Shown here piece after piece: positions 1 to 8,716 of a stretch of DNA of 64,000 nucleotides. The DNA is taken from NCBI GenBank assembly GCA_964652195.1, contig CAZZBB010000057.1:62001-126000 (forward strand), read 5' to 3'. This DNA is from MSPOR6 sp964652195. Its GTDB lineage: Bacteria; Poribacteria; WGA-4E; WGA-3G. Made by a program: the position numbers and the translations under genes. The first letter of the stretch is position 1, and each line of letters begins with the position of its first letter. The notes beneath the pieces were generated by a model. The model made no database searches, was not told where the DNA came from, and saw nothing but the letters and a program-made list of their open reading frames with translations.

Positions 1-123
1 AATCAAACTGAGTAATCGGAATAGTTTCATTAATGTTTCCTTATAATTGTTATTTTATTGTTATTTCTTCAAACATCATCAGCAGACAAAAGGAAATGTG
101 TAGTACTATAGTATTCTACTAAC

Positions 124-2043
124 CTAATCCGCAACTTTCCATAGACTCCTTCCTAATTTTGCCCCTAATAATACACCGATGAATGTATAAGCAAAGCCTT
201 CGATAAATATACGAAGTACAATATACCAATCAGCAAAAAAGAGGCGATAGAACAGAATGGAGAGTTGAAAATCTACATATACTGCAACAGCATCACATAT
301 ACCAAGAACAAGTGCCCAGAAAAGCAAACGACGTTTACGAACAAAGAAAAAACCTATTTCTAACAAAATAATACTTGTTCCAGTGTAAATAATTGTCATC
401 GGGGAAAATAGGCCGAATGTAATACCCCCGAGTAGTAATCGTACTGCAGAAACGAGAAGGATAACGCCTCCTTTGTCCTCCTTAGTTGTTGCTTGTAGAT
501 TCTCTTCTGACTTATCATGAGGAGAACCGTAAATATAGATTAACAAAGCTGTGAGTAAGGCATAGTAGAGTGTTTCATTGATAAGACCAGTCAACAGAAC
601 AGAAAAAGGTCCAAGAAGAACTCGGATCAGATTTAAAAAGAGTATTGACGGTACAACAACAGCTACAAAAATCGTAGTACCGAACAGAGCAATAACAATA
701 AGCTGTTTTGTTGAAAAACGGGTGAAAAACTGTCTATGAAACCTTAGTAATACAACAAGACCAATAGAACTTGCAAGTATTGCCAGTCCACTCACAAATA
801 ATGCATGTCGATTTGGAACGATGACGTTTAACGGTTTCTTATCACTTAGTACAGTTGTATTACTTCCCCAGATTTTGACTGCTATCTCACGTTCGTATTC
901 ACCTGCCCTCGCTAAATGTGCATGAAAATAGATAGGAAGTGGTATTGGCGTCAGTTCATCCGCCGGCAGACTTGCGAAACTAATACTCCTATCTGTTCCG
1001 GCATTTACTTCATCTGGTGGAGCGAGAAAAGGAATCGGTTCACCAGTTGTTATTTCACGATTTATTGAGGTGACAACAACATGAATAGTCTCATTACTCT
1101 GATTTCGGATATGGACTGTCTGGTAGGTTGTTGGAGTATACTTATCAGTTTGGGGTGTTGATAACCGCCCAAATAAAGGTCGGGGATAGTAAATGGAATC
1201 TTCTCTTTGTCTCGAATCAGCTATACCTGCTGCATCTGTTGGCATTTTCACAGATTCAATAGATAGATATTCAGAGATTTCAGAAACAGTTGCTATCCGT
1301 AATTGTACCGATTTATTCTGCTCCCATTCCTCCCCATCTACAGTTGAAAAGCGAACAATTCCTGAAATTTCTTGTATTCCTAATTTATCCATTTCTACCT
1401 TGGAAAGTTTTGGTATCCTCACAACCAAATCACGGTGCCATACTTCAGACGAAACAGTTAGTGAATCGGTTACTGTATAACAGGTAATCCCTTCTCTTTT
1501 TTTCGAATTCCATTTTTCTGGAATTTGGGTAGTATCCAATGTTTGGGGTATACATAATTCGAAGTTGAAGGTAGTTGGAGTATTTCCGTTTTTAACGATG
1601 ATTGTAACAGTCATCTCGCTACCTTGTAGAAGGAGTGCTGTCTGTTTTTCTTCTACAGAGGTTTGCAGGGTACGGGGTTTTCCTGTGCCATAAGGTATTG
1701 CAATTTCTATATCACCACGAGAAAAGTTGCGTGGAGATGTCAGTGTTTTACTGCTGACCTGATCTGGGGATAAGATTGCATCAAATCTGTAATTTTCACC
1801 TTCGCTCCATTCAAAATAGAGAGATTCTGATTGTCGAGGTTGGGAAGGAAAACTGAGCTGTGCAACCATCGTTCCATCAGAATTATAGGCAGACACCTTC
1901 TTAATCGGGGCATTTTCTGTAAATTGTAATTCTGCACCGAGTGGAGAAAAAGTAATCTGCCATAAATCAGCATGGTTTACGGGTTCCGATAAACATCCGA
2001 CGAATAGTATTGGTAGGAATAGCAAAAATCCCCATTTTCTCAT
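124..2043 (-). CDS. Lipoprotein with large ectodomain and C-terminal polytopic membrane domain
   Basis: 639 aa. The N-terminus has a signal peptide ending in a lipobox (LFVGC, Cys at about residue 17), so the mature protein should be lipid-anchored. Residues about 20-410 are soluble and beta-rich with no family I recognise. From about residue 413 to the end there are six or more hydrophobic segments with short loops. The segment with LLGPFSVLLTGLINETLYY and the closing GVLLGAKLGRSL resemble the fold pattern of ECF-transporter S components (YkoE-like), a visual resemblance only. It lies 94 bp downstream of the riboswitch-controlled propeller gene on the same strand, so it is probably in that operon. 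The start is the ATG at 2043; the ribosome site is weak, in keeping with a downstream cistron. Inference: membrane part of a corrinoid-responsive uptake system. Function not established. Confidence 0.7.
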   Translation of the reverse strand: MRKWGFLLFLPILFVGCLSEPVNHADLWQITFSPLGAELQFTENAPIKKVSAYNSDGTMVAQLSFPSQPRQSESLYFEWSEGENYRFDAILSPDQVSSKTLTSPRNFSRGDIEIAIPYGTGKPRTLQTSVEEKQTALLLQGSEMTVTIIVKNGNTPTTFNFELCIPQTLDTTQIPEKWNSKKREGITCYTVTDSLTVSSEVWHRDLVVRIPKLSKVEMDKLGIQEISGIVRFSTVDGEEWEQNKSVQLRIATVSEISEYLSIESVKMPTDAAGIADSRQREDSIYYPRPLFGRLSTPQTDKYTPTTYQTVHIRNQSNETIHVVVTSINREITTGEPIPFLAPPDEVNAGTDRSISFASLPADELTPIPLPIYFHAHLARAGEYEREIAVKIWGSNTTVLSDKKPLNVIVPNRHALFVSGLAILASSIGLVVLLRFHRQFFTRFSTKQLIVIALFGTTIFVAVVVPSILFLNLIRVLLGPFSVLLTGLINETLYYALLTALLIYIYGSPHDKSEENLQATTKEDKGGVILLVSAVRLLLGGITFGLFSPMTIIYTGTSIILLEIGFFFVRKRRLLFWALVLGICDAVAVYVDFQLSILFYRLFFADWYIVLRIFIEGFAYTFIGVLLGAKLGRSLWKVAD

Positions 2044-2137
2044 AACAGAAACCTACACATGAATGTAATGTAAGTGGATATAGGTTATATAGACTTAGTA
2101 AGGATCTTTGCATTCTCTACACACGAGATTGAAGTGT

Positions 2138-3436
2138 TTAGAAGTACTGAACCACAAGGACTAAGTCTAATATGTTAACCTCTCCATCCATGTTAACATC
2201 ACCCTCTATTGCTGGACCTCGTTGCCCGAAAGATTGACCAACGATTACCAGATCTTGGATGTCAACAAACCCATCGTCGTTAACATCTTCATTTCGAGGT
2301 ATGATCTGTGCCAGAGCCACCTTATCAGTTCCGTGTCCAAGCTCATAAGTCTTGAGGAGTGTCTCATCCGGTCCCATAACCAGCATCGTAGACAAACCAC
2401 CACCCGTCCAATCAGGTTTGGTAATATATAGATTACCGTCTGGACCAAATGTCATCCCTGATCCACCCCCAAACTCTTCGAGTCGATCATTCTTATCTCG
2501 AATCCATTCTTGGGTCGGTATATCGTAGATGAGTAAACCTCGGTTCGGCCATCCACCTTGCAGATATATCTGCTTCTGTGAATTAATAGCAAATGATCCA
2601 GGTGTCATTTTCAGATCAATCGTCTTGATGATTTCATCAGAGGTCGTATCAATTAACACGAGATTTCCTGAAATATCACCGTAATTACCTGTTGTTTTTA
2701 CAATTACAATAGATTCTCCATCATTGAGAATACCTCCAGCATTTATCGGCATTGGGATAGATTTAATGACCGAATCTGTCAGTGTATCTATTACAGTCAC
2801 AGTGCTTTGATGGTAAACAGATTTGCCCGCATCAGCATCCCATTCCCATGCTGGATTGGTAACATAAGCTTTCCCATTTAGAATTGTAAGACCTGTGGTT
2901 TTATTAAAGGATGAGTCTGTGATAACCTTGGTTACACTGCGTGATCCGAGATTAACTACATGAACTTCATGAGCATTATCACAGGTAACATACATCTTAT
3001 TTGAATTAACGAGTGCCATACTTTGTGGGTATGATCCTGATGCAATAGGTATTGTGCCTATGATTTGTCTGTGTTCCAAATTAATAATCAGGATATTATC
3101 GCTAAACATTCCTGATAGCCAATCGAACCGTGATACATAGGCGATATGTCCTTGAATAAGTATACTGGTGGGAACATCACCTATGGGAACGACTTCCTTG
3201 TCGATTGCGCGATTTAGATTTGGGTCATCAAGATCAATAATTGAAAGAGAAGAGGTGACTTCCCAATCGTCTTTATCCAGGGCATTGACGACGATAGCCA
3301 AATTTTGGATATCTGTCTGCGCTATTGCGGAACTAACGAGGAAGGTGAGTAAAATTGCCCCAAGGAATAGGAGCGAATTTAATTTATGATTAGAATTGAA
3401 AAAACTATTTCGCCTAAACAAAAAACCTGTTTTCAT
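2138..3436 (-). CDS. Secreted YncE-like beta-propeller with C-terminal dockerin-like repeats
   Basis: 432 aa from the ATG at 3436. I chose this start because GGAGGT lies 7 nt upstream and a signal peptide follows directly (MKTGFLF, hydrophobic LLFLGAILLTFLVSSAIAQ). A longer open frame to 3748 runs through the riboswitch and is not coding. The body has repeated blades of the YncE/surface-layer propeller type (HVVNLGSRSV, VIDTLTDSVIKSI, LIDTTSDEIIKTI). The last 50 residues carry two dockerin-type calcium loops, DVNDDGFVDIQDL and DVNMDGEVNILDL. YncE/DUF5074-like surface proteins are known partners of corrinoid uptake in other phyla, which fits the cobalamin riboswitch just upstream. Inference: a secreted or surface corrinoid-binding protein held by a cohesin-like partner. 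No cohesin is visible in the window. Confidence 0.8.
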   Translation of the reverse strand: MKTGFLFRRNSFFNSNHKLNSLLFLGAILLTFLVSSAIAQTDIQNLAIVVNALDKDDWEVTSSLSIIDLDDPNLNRAIDKEVVPIGDVPTSILIQGHIAYVSRFDWLSGMFSDNILIINLEHRQIIGTIPIASGSYPQSMALVNSNKMYVTCDNAHEVHVVNLGSRSVTKVITDSSFNKTTGLTILNGKAYVTNPAWEWDADAGKSVYHQSTVTVIDTLTDSVIKSIPMPINAGGILNDGESIVIVKTTGNYGDISGNLVLIDTTSDEIIKTIDLKMTPGSFAINSQKQIYLQGGWPNRGLLIYDIPTQEWIRDKNDRLEEFGGGSGMTFGPDGNLYITKPDWTGGGLSTMLVMGPDETLLKTYELGHGTDKVALAQIIPRNEDVNDDGFVDIQDLVIVGQSFGQRGPAIEGDVNMDGEVNILDLVLVVQYF

Positions 3437-3462
3437 TAATACCTCCGTAATGAAACAAGAAA

Positions 3463-3488
3463 CCCCTGCTTTCACTGAAAGACAGGGG
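3463..3488 (-). terminator. Leader hairpin, probable riboswitch expression platform
   Basis: An 11-bp stem (CCCCTG plus CTTTC on the + strand, pairing with GAAAG and CAGGGG, one bulged A) lies between the cobalamin riboswitch and the propeller start codon. On the minus strand it is followed by TTTCTTGTTT. Position and shape fit an intrinsic terminator used for transcription attenuation; the broken U-tract makes it a weak one. Confidence 0.5.
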
Positions 3489-3618
3489 ACAAAGGCGACA
3501 ATCTGTGTTATTTGAATCCAGCAATTCTGAATATTCTTTAATTCTTTATTTGCCGGAGGATACTGATGTGCATCTGTTCCACCGCTTTCCCGCGAAAGCA
3601 GAATCGTGAAACTTGATC

Positions 3619-3788
3619 CAGGCAGGTCTCCTGACTTACGATCTTTCCGCTGTACCTTCCCATCATCCGTTGACAGTGGTATATTCAGTGGAATTACCTG
3701 ACATAGGTAATAATCGTTCACAGTGGCGGGGCCGTGGCGGATTCTCACCGCGCTTCCCTATTCTCCGTACTTCGGCACCTGAACCGTA
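3619..3788 (-). promoter_or_regulatory. Cobalamin (B12) riboswitch
   Basis: Read on the minus strand, the leader has the conserved parts of the cobalamin riboswitch in the right order: GGTGCC near 3778, then GGGAAGCGCGGTGAGAATCC, the B12-box-containing CCGCCACTGTGA near 3720, and the closing GTCAGGAGACCTGCC at 3621-3635. These match the textbook consensus very closely over about 170 nt. It sits about 180 nt upstream of the propeller gene and points into it. Expected behaviour, from the class, is repression of the downstream operon when adenosyl- or methylcobalamin is abundant. Confidence 0.95.
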
Positions 3789-3859
3789 TATATTTATGTT
3801 GTAACGTTTATATTATATATATTATACTTCAGACGTTTATTTTATGCAAATTATAGTTT

Positions 3860-4141
3860 TTGTCAAGGGTGTGTAAAGTAGTTAAGATCGGGGTTCGGAA
3901 TCCACTCCCACAGAAGAGAGGTCCGGCTGAGGTTACGTTGGCGATCTACAATGTGAAAGGTGAAATGGTTGGGCAGTTGTTGTTAGGGCATAAAGCTGCG
4001 GGGAACTACCGTAGCAGAGGTCGTGCGATCCATTGGGATGGCAGAAATCAAACCGGTAAGAAGGTCGCAACAAGAGTATATTTCTATCAGTTTACTGCTG
4101 GAGATTTCTCTGCAACGCGAAGGATGTTGATTATCAAATAG
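3860..4141 (+). pseudogene. Orphan FlgD-like C-terminal domain, remnant of a larger secreted protein
   Basis: An open frame of about 93 codons holds only the C-terminal module normally found at the end of long secreted proteins. It begins near NPLPQKRG and continues through AEVTLAIYNVKGEMVGQL, HWDGRNQTGKKVATRVYFYQF and FSATRRMLIIK. Matching tags of the form IYD..G..V...YWDG...VASGVYFY...TRKMLI are, from memory, a hallmark of poribacterial secreted proteins. No signal peptide, upstream domain or convincing start is present (a TTG at 3860 only), and an intrinsic terminator follows at 4175. I read it as the leftover 3' end of a deleted gene. An expressed short protein is possible but less likely. 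Confidence 0.7.
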
Positions 4142-4174
4142 GATCAACCAAATAGTAACAACTGACTATAGAAT

Positions 4175-4212
4175 AACTGGGATGCTGATGTTTATTAGCA
4201 TCCCAGTTTTCG
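4175..4212 (+). terminator. Intrinsic terminator after the FlgD-like remnant
   Basis: A 12-bp perfect stem, AACTGGGATGCT pairing with AGCATCCCAGTT, around a 10-nt loop and followed by TTCGTT. It is placed 34 bp after the stop codon of the tag remnant. The next 280 bp to the S55 peptidase show no gene. Confidence 0.7.
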
Positions 4213-4490
4213 TTAATGGGTGGGTAGAGATATTTCGTTTTTACGATCTTTATTTATAGATGGAATGACGAAAGTTCTTGCATTGTCAACATCTGTCTGT
4301 TTTTTTCGTTGACATTGTAAGGTTCACATGATATTTTAATACATCAATATATAACTGATTTTTGAACAAAATTTGTTAAGTGACTTAATCTTATACTTCT
4401 AATATCAAAAGATTATAGTTATCAACCTCTGAATCATCGTTAGTATCAAAAGGAATATATACATTTTCAAAATCAGAGAGGAGTAAAATA

Positions 4491-6380
4491 GTGAAAAAGG
4501 TTTTGCTTTGTGCACTTGTAGTTTTTTGTCTGGTTACAGTCCACACGAATGCACAAATTGAATGGGACGCAAATGAGTTTATGCCATTAGCTGAAATAAA
4601 ACCAGGCATGAAAGGTAAAGGCTATACTGTATTTTCTGGAACAAATGCTGAAGAGTTTACCTTTGAAGTGGTCAGCATTATATATAATGACGCATCCCCA
4701 GGATGGCATGTGGTATGGGCAGAAGGGACAAGTGAAAACTTTAAAAAGACTGGTGTCGCCGGTGGAATGAGCGGCAGCCCTGTTTATATTGATGGTCGGT
4801 TGATGGGGGCAATTTCTCTCGGATATTTCAATCAACGAGAACGTTCAAACATCTTTGGTATAACCCCATTTGAATTAATGGTGAAAGTTACTGAACATGG
4901 GATGAAACCCAACTTACTCTATGCCGGTGAACAATTCTTACATATGGGATCAGAATATGTGAACGAAGGACTCAATATGATTCCTTTGCCTGATAACGCA
5001 GATAGAATTGAGAGAGTTCATTCACATACAACGGATTCACTAATACATTCAAGAAATGGCACAGATTGGAAGATGTCACAATTAGCAATCCCAGTCACGC
5101 TGCCACGTCTGGATGCGGCAACAATGCAACTACTGAAACCATTCTTTGAAAGAGGAAACATGCTACCTTTACAAGGAATGGGGGGTGGTGGACCAGTTAA
5201 AGAGTCTCCAGTTGAAGGTGGACAAACGGTAGGAACTGAACTGTTACGGGGTGATGTGGCAGGATTTGGGTTTGGGACGATTACATACGTTGATAAAGAT
5301 AAGAAACAATTGCTTGCCTATGGACATCCTGCGTTTAGCGAAGGACATATTAATCTTCCACTTTCGGGCGGTCATGTACATTTCATACTACCAAGTCGTA
5401 CGCGTTCATCTAAAGTTGCTTCCGCAACACAACCCATTGGCACTTTGGTACAAGATAGAGTGCCAGCTATTGCAGGAATAATTGAAGATGTACCTAATAC
5501 TCATCACTATCTACCGGTGTCTGTAAAGATACAAACATCAGATATGAAAGTACACGAAAAGTACTATGAAGCAGCACGCGATAAGATGTTTACAGCAATA
5601 TATGCTTCTTCTGGTATTTCATCTTTAATTAGTGCAATGGAATTCAGTGGGAACGATTACACTATTAATGTTAATGCAAAAATTAAGCTCAGAGACCATC
5701 CAGAATTAGACACCAATGAATTAGCATTAAACAACATATATTCCTCATCTGGATCCCCTGCTTTCAATGCATCACAGTTAGTTATGGGACCGTTGATGGA
5801 CTTGGTAGTAAATCCATATACTAAAATTAGAGTTGACTCGATTGATTTCGACGTTAAAGTTGAGGACAAACGTAAAACTGCCTCAATCTTAACCACTCAG
5901 ATTGATAAACAGGTTTACCGTCCAGGAGAAGAGGTTACTGTAACCCTTAGTATCCGTCCTTACCTTGAGAAACCCAAGACTATGACCGTCTCAATTAAAA
6001 TTCCTGATGACACTGCTGATGGGATTGTCTTACTACGTGGAATGAGTGCCGGAACATACAGGTCCTGGAGACTCTCCCGTGCTCCAGGGAATTTCCAAGC
6101 GAAGAATATCAATCATCTGATGGAATTGTGGAAAAATGATCGTCAACCTAATACAGATCTTATATTGGAGATTTCTCAACCAAAACCGGGGTTAACAGTT
6201 CAAGGACAGGAATTCTCGGATCTACCAATATCCGTTATGTCGGTTATGAATACTGGATTGCGTATCGGGGAAAATAGGTACACAAATGGTACAGAATTAC
6301 AAACCAATAATGTGAAGACAGATTATATCATATTTGGTAGTTTTTCAATTCCTATCGCAATTGATAGAAATGCTCAATAA
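4491..6380 (+). CDS. Secreted S55 (SpoIVB-like) serine peptidase family protein
   Basis: 629 aa from a GTG start; GAGAGGAG lies just upstream and a signal peptide (VLLCALVVFCLVTVHTNAQ) follows. Residues about 30-120 match the SpoIVB peptidase S55 domain: EIKPGMKGKGYTVFSGT, then the nucleophile motif GVAGGMSGSPVYIDGRLMGA with the likely catalytic Ser in GMSGSP. The second half is beta-rich with no family I can name. It ends 62 bp before another secreted protein on the same strand and probably shares its transcript. SpoIVB is a sporulation signalling protease in Firmicutes. Here the role is more likely envelope processing, and the substrate is unknown. Confidence 0.8.
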   Translation: MKKVLLCALVVFCLVTVHTNAQIEWDANEFMPLAEIKPGMKGKGYTVFSGTNAEEFTFEVVSIIYNDASPGWHVVWAEGTSENFKKTGVAGGMSGSPVYIDGRLMGAISLGYFNQRERSNIFGITPFELMVKVTEHGMKPNLLYAGEQFLHMGSEYVNEGLNMIPLPDNADRIERVHSHTTDSLIHSRNGTDWKMSQLAIPVTLPRLDAATMQLLKPFFERGNMLPLQGMGGGGPVKESPVEGGQTVGTELLRGDVAGFGFGTITYVDKDKKQLLAYGHPAFSEGHINLPLSGGHVHFILPSRTRSSKVASATQPIGTLVQDRVPAIAGIIEDVPNTHHYLPVSVKIQTSDMKVHEKYYEAARDKMFTAIYASSGISSLISAMEFSGNDYTINVNAKIKLRDHPELDTNELALNNIYSSSGSPAFNASQLVMGPLMDLVVNPYTKIRVDSIDFDVKVEDKRKTASILTTQIDKQVYRPGEEVTVTLSIRPYLEKPKTMTVSIKIPDDTADGIVLLRGMSAGTYRSWRLSRAPGNFQAKNINHLMELWKNDRQPNTDLILEISQPKPGLTVQGQEFSDLPISVMSVMNTGLRIGENRYTNGTELQTNNVKTDYIIFGSFSIPIAIDRNAQ

Positions 6381-6442
6381 GCCACATTACCGGATTAATA
6401 TTACTCAATAATTAAAGTGCAGTATAACAGGAGGAATGTTCA

Positions 6443-8548
6443 ATGCACCGTGCGTTTCGTTTTTGTATCTTAATAACAACGGTTTTACTTTACGTAAGCC
6501 TCGCTTCAGCTGTAACTACCTCGTTGTGGGAACAACAATCCCGTACAGATTTTGAAGCGGGAGAGATAAAGGATATATCAGTAAGTAGTTTGGGAGATGT
6601 CATGTTATCTCTCAAAATTGAGGAATTCTCTGAAGTCAAGGAAGCTCAAGTATGGGCACTTGCAGAAGATTCCGATGGAAATATATATGCTGGAACAGGT
6701 ACTGAAGGAAAAATCTATAAAATTAGTGCAGATGGGGAAACTGTATCACTGTATTACGATTCTCCCGAGGTAACTATTTATAGTCTCGCAATTAAAGCGG
6801 ATGGTACCCTTTACGCAGGTACTGGACCTGACGGTCAGATATATAAAATCACAGATCAAGATACACCACCTAAGACAATACTCAGTAAAGGTGATAAATA
6901 TGTTTGGGCACTGCATTTAGACGAGGATGGAAATCTATATGCAGCAACCGGCACTGAAGGAAAGATATATAAAATCACACCTGAGGATGAAGTGACTGTC
7001 TTATTTGATGCAGAAGAGAAAAATATCACATCATTAGTTGCATCTGATGAAGGATTCTATGCAGGGAGTGGTGATAACGGAATCATCTATAAGATTATGC
7101 ATGATGGTTCAGCGAATGTTGTATATCAAGCAAAAGAAAAGGAAATACGAGACCTTGTCATGGACAGTGACGGAAATGTGTATGCATCAGCAATTACTTC
7201 TATGCCAGTAGATAGAGGCAGTAGAGCACAAAATCGAGGTCCTGCTGTTCCAAGTCCACAACCACCAGGAAGTGGGCCACCTAAAGAAAATAAATCTTAT
7301 ATCTATAGATTGCACACTGATGGTACGACCGCATTAGTTTGGACTTCTACAGAGCCACTTATCTCATCAGTTGTTTTAGAAACTGACGAACAACTCTTGG
7401 TAGGCACTGGAGATAAAGGGAAGTTGTACCGTATTAACACAAAAACAGGTGAGTTTGCAGCAATCGGTAAATGCTCAAGTAAAGAAGTGGTTACTATACA
7501 TCAAATTAAGCAAGATGATGGAATGAGAACTGTTATCGGTACTGGAAATCCTGGGAAACTCTTTTCTGTAACTTCATCCTATGTTGAGGAAGGAACGCTC
7601 GAATCTTCAGTTCACAATGCTCAGAGTCTTTCCCGTTGGGGTAAACTTTCTTGGGAAGCCAATGTTGAAGACGGAACATCACTTACTTTTTCTACACGTA
7701 CAGGGAATACAAGAAAACCTGATGATACATGGAATGACTGGTCAGAGGAACTTACAACCACTGAAGGCTCACAAATTCCTAATGCTGATGCTCAATATAT
7801 TCAATGGAAAGCCAAGTTCACTACTACTGAAGTCGGGAAGACACCTATTCTAAAGAAAGTCACTCTCGCTTCGGCACAAGCCAATATTGAACCGAGGTTC
7901 GCTGGAATTAGCATTACTACCGGCAGTGGTACTACCAGTAGTAGTGCCCAGAGACCTGGACCCCCATCACCCAGTGGTTCAAGTAGAGGATCGTCTCCTC
8001 CCACACCGAAAAAGTGGAAAGTTGAATGGAAAGTAGCTGATGCTAATAAAGATACTTTGCAATTTAACCTATACTATAAAGGTGTTGATGAGGAGAATTG
8101 GAAACTACTAAAAAAAGAACTGTCCACACCAAGTTATGATTGGGATATTACTACTGTTGCTGATGGTAGATACGAGTTGAAAGTAAATGCTACAGATAAA
8201 TTAAGCAATCCAGTAGGATGGGATAAAATGGCTGAGAAGATGAGCACACCATTTAATATCGACAATACCGATCCAGATGTGGGTGAAATCGAAATTGCTG
8301 ACAATGGTGATGGAAGTTATAAAATCACTTGTAATGTCTCAGATATGATGAATACCGTTGAAAAAGCAGTTTACAAGATTGATAATGATGAAAAATGGAA
8401 GGTTATTTTCCCTGAGGATGGTATTTTCGATTCCAAGGAAGAAAACCTACTATTAGAAACTGGCAAATTGACTGAAGGCGCACATAGTATAATAATACGT
8501 GTCACCGATAGAGCAAAGAATGTAGCAACTGGACGTGCAAGTTTCTAA
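6443..8548 (+). CDS. Secreted beta-propeller protein with C-terminal Ig-like region
   Basis: 701 aa. AGGAGG sits 9 nt before the ATG and a signal peptide follows (CILITTVLLYVSLASA). Residues about 65-380 repeat a blade unit of the form D.DGN.YAGTGTEGKIYKI, as in NHL/SMP-30-type propellers. Pro/Ser/Gly-rich linkers lie at about 265-280 and 490-525 (SSSAQRPGPPSPSGSS). The C-terminus (about 530-700) looks like one or two Ig/fibronectin-type modules, e.g. GRYELKVNATDKLSNP and GAHSIIIRVTDRAKN. No catalytic motif is seen. Tandem position after the S55 peptidase suggests a joint envelope role (inference). Confidence 0.75.
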   Translation: MHRAFRFCILITTVLLYVSLASAVTTSLWEQQSRTDFEAGEIKDISVSSLGDVMLSLKIEEFSEVKEAQVWALAEDSDGNIYAGTGTEGKIYKISADGETVSLYYDSPEVTIYSLAIKADGTLYAGTGPDGQIYKITDQDTPPKTILSKGDKYVWALHLDEDGNLYAATGTEGKIYKITPEDEVTVLFDAEEKNITSLVASDEGFYAGSGDNGIIYKIMHDGSANVVYQAKEKEIRDLVMDSDGNVYASAITSMPVDRGSRAQNRGPAVPSPQPPGSGPPKENKSYIYRLHTDGTTALVWTSTEPLISSVVLETDEQLLVGTGDKGKLYRINTKTGEFAAIGKCSSKEVVTIHQIKQDDGMRTVIGTGNPGKLFSVTSSYVEEGTLESSVHNAQSLSRWGKLSWEANVEDGTSLTFSTRTGNTRKPDDTWNDWSEELTTTEGSQIPNADAQYIQWKAKFTTTEVGKTPILKKVTLASAQANIEPRFAGISITTGSGTTSSSAQRPGPPSPSGSSRGSSPPTPKKWKVEWKVADANKDTLQFNLYYKGVDEENWKLLKKELSTPSYDWDITTVADGRYELKVNATDKLSNPVGWDKMAEKMSTPFNIDNTDPDVGEIEIADNGDGSYKITCNVSDMMNTVEKAVYKIDNDEKWKVIFPEDGIFDSKEENLLLETGKLTEGAHSIIIRVTDRAKNVATGRASF

Positions 8549-8587
8549 ATTCACATCTGAATAAGTACTCATCAGAATAAGTACTAA

Positions 8588-8628
8588 AGAGAGAAGGACA
8601 GGTTAATTACCTGTCCTTCTCTCTTTTT
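8588..8628 (+). terminator. Strong intrinsic terminator between convergent genes
   Basis: A perfect 15-bp stem (AGAGAGAAGGACAGG pairing with CCTGTCCTTCTCTCT) with loop TTAATTA, followed by TTTT on the + strand. It lies between the propeller gene and the convergent bioA. On the minus strand the following tract is TTTAGTAC, so it may also work for bioA. Confidence 0.9.
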
Positions 8629-8716
8629 GTAAAATAAAACAATCTCAGGTTATGGTTCTACTCGACATGAATTCAATATGGGAATTGCTTTGTTTCATGG
8701 ATCCAACTCCGTTATA

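Noticed and set aside
3613..3804. Open frame across the riboswitch on the + strand
   Set aside because: Conserved bases there are explained by the riboswitch; no protein family.
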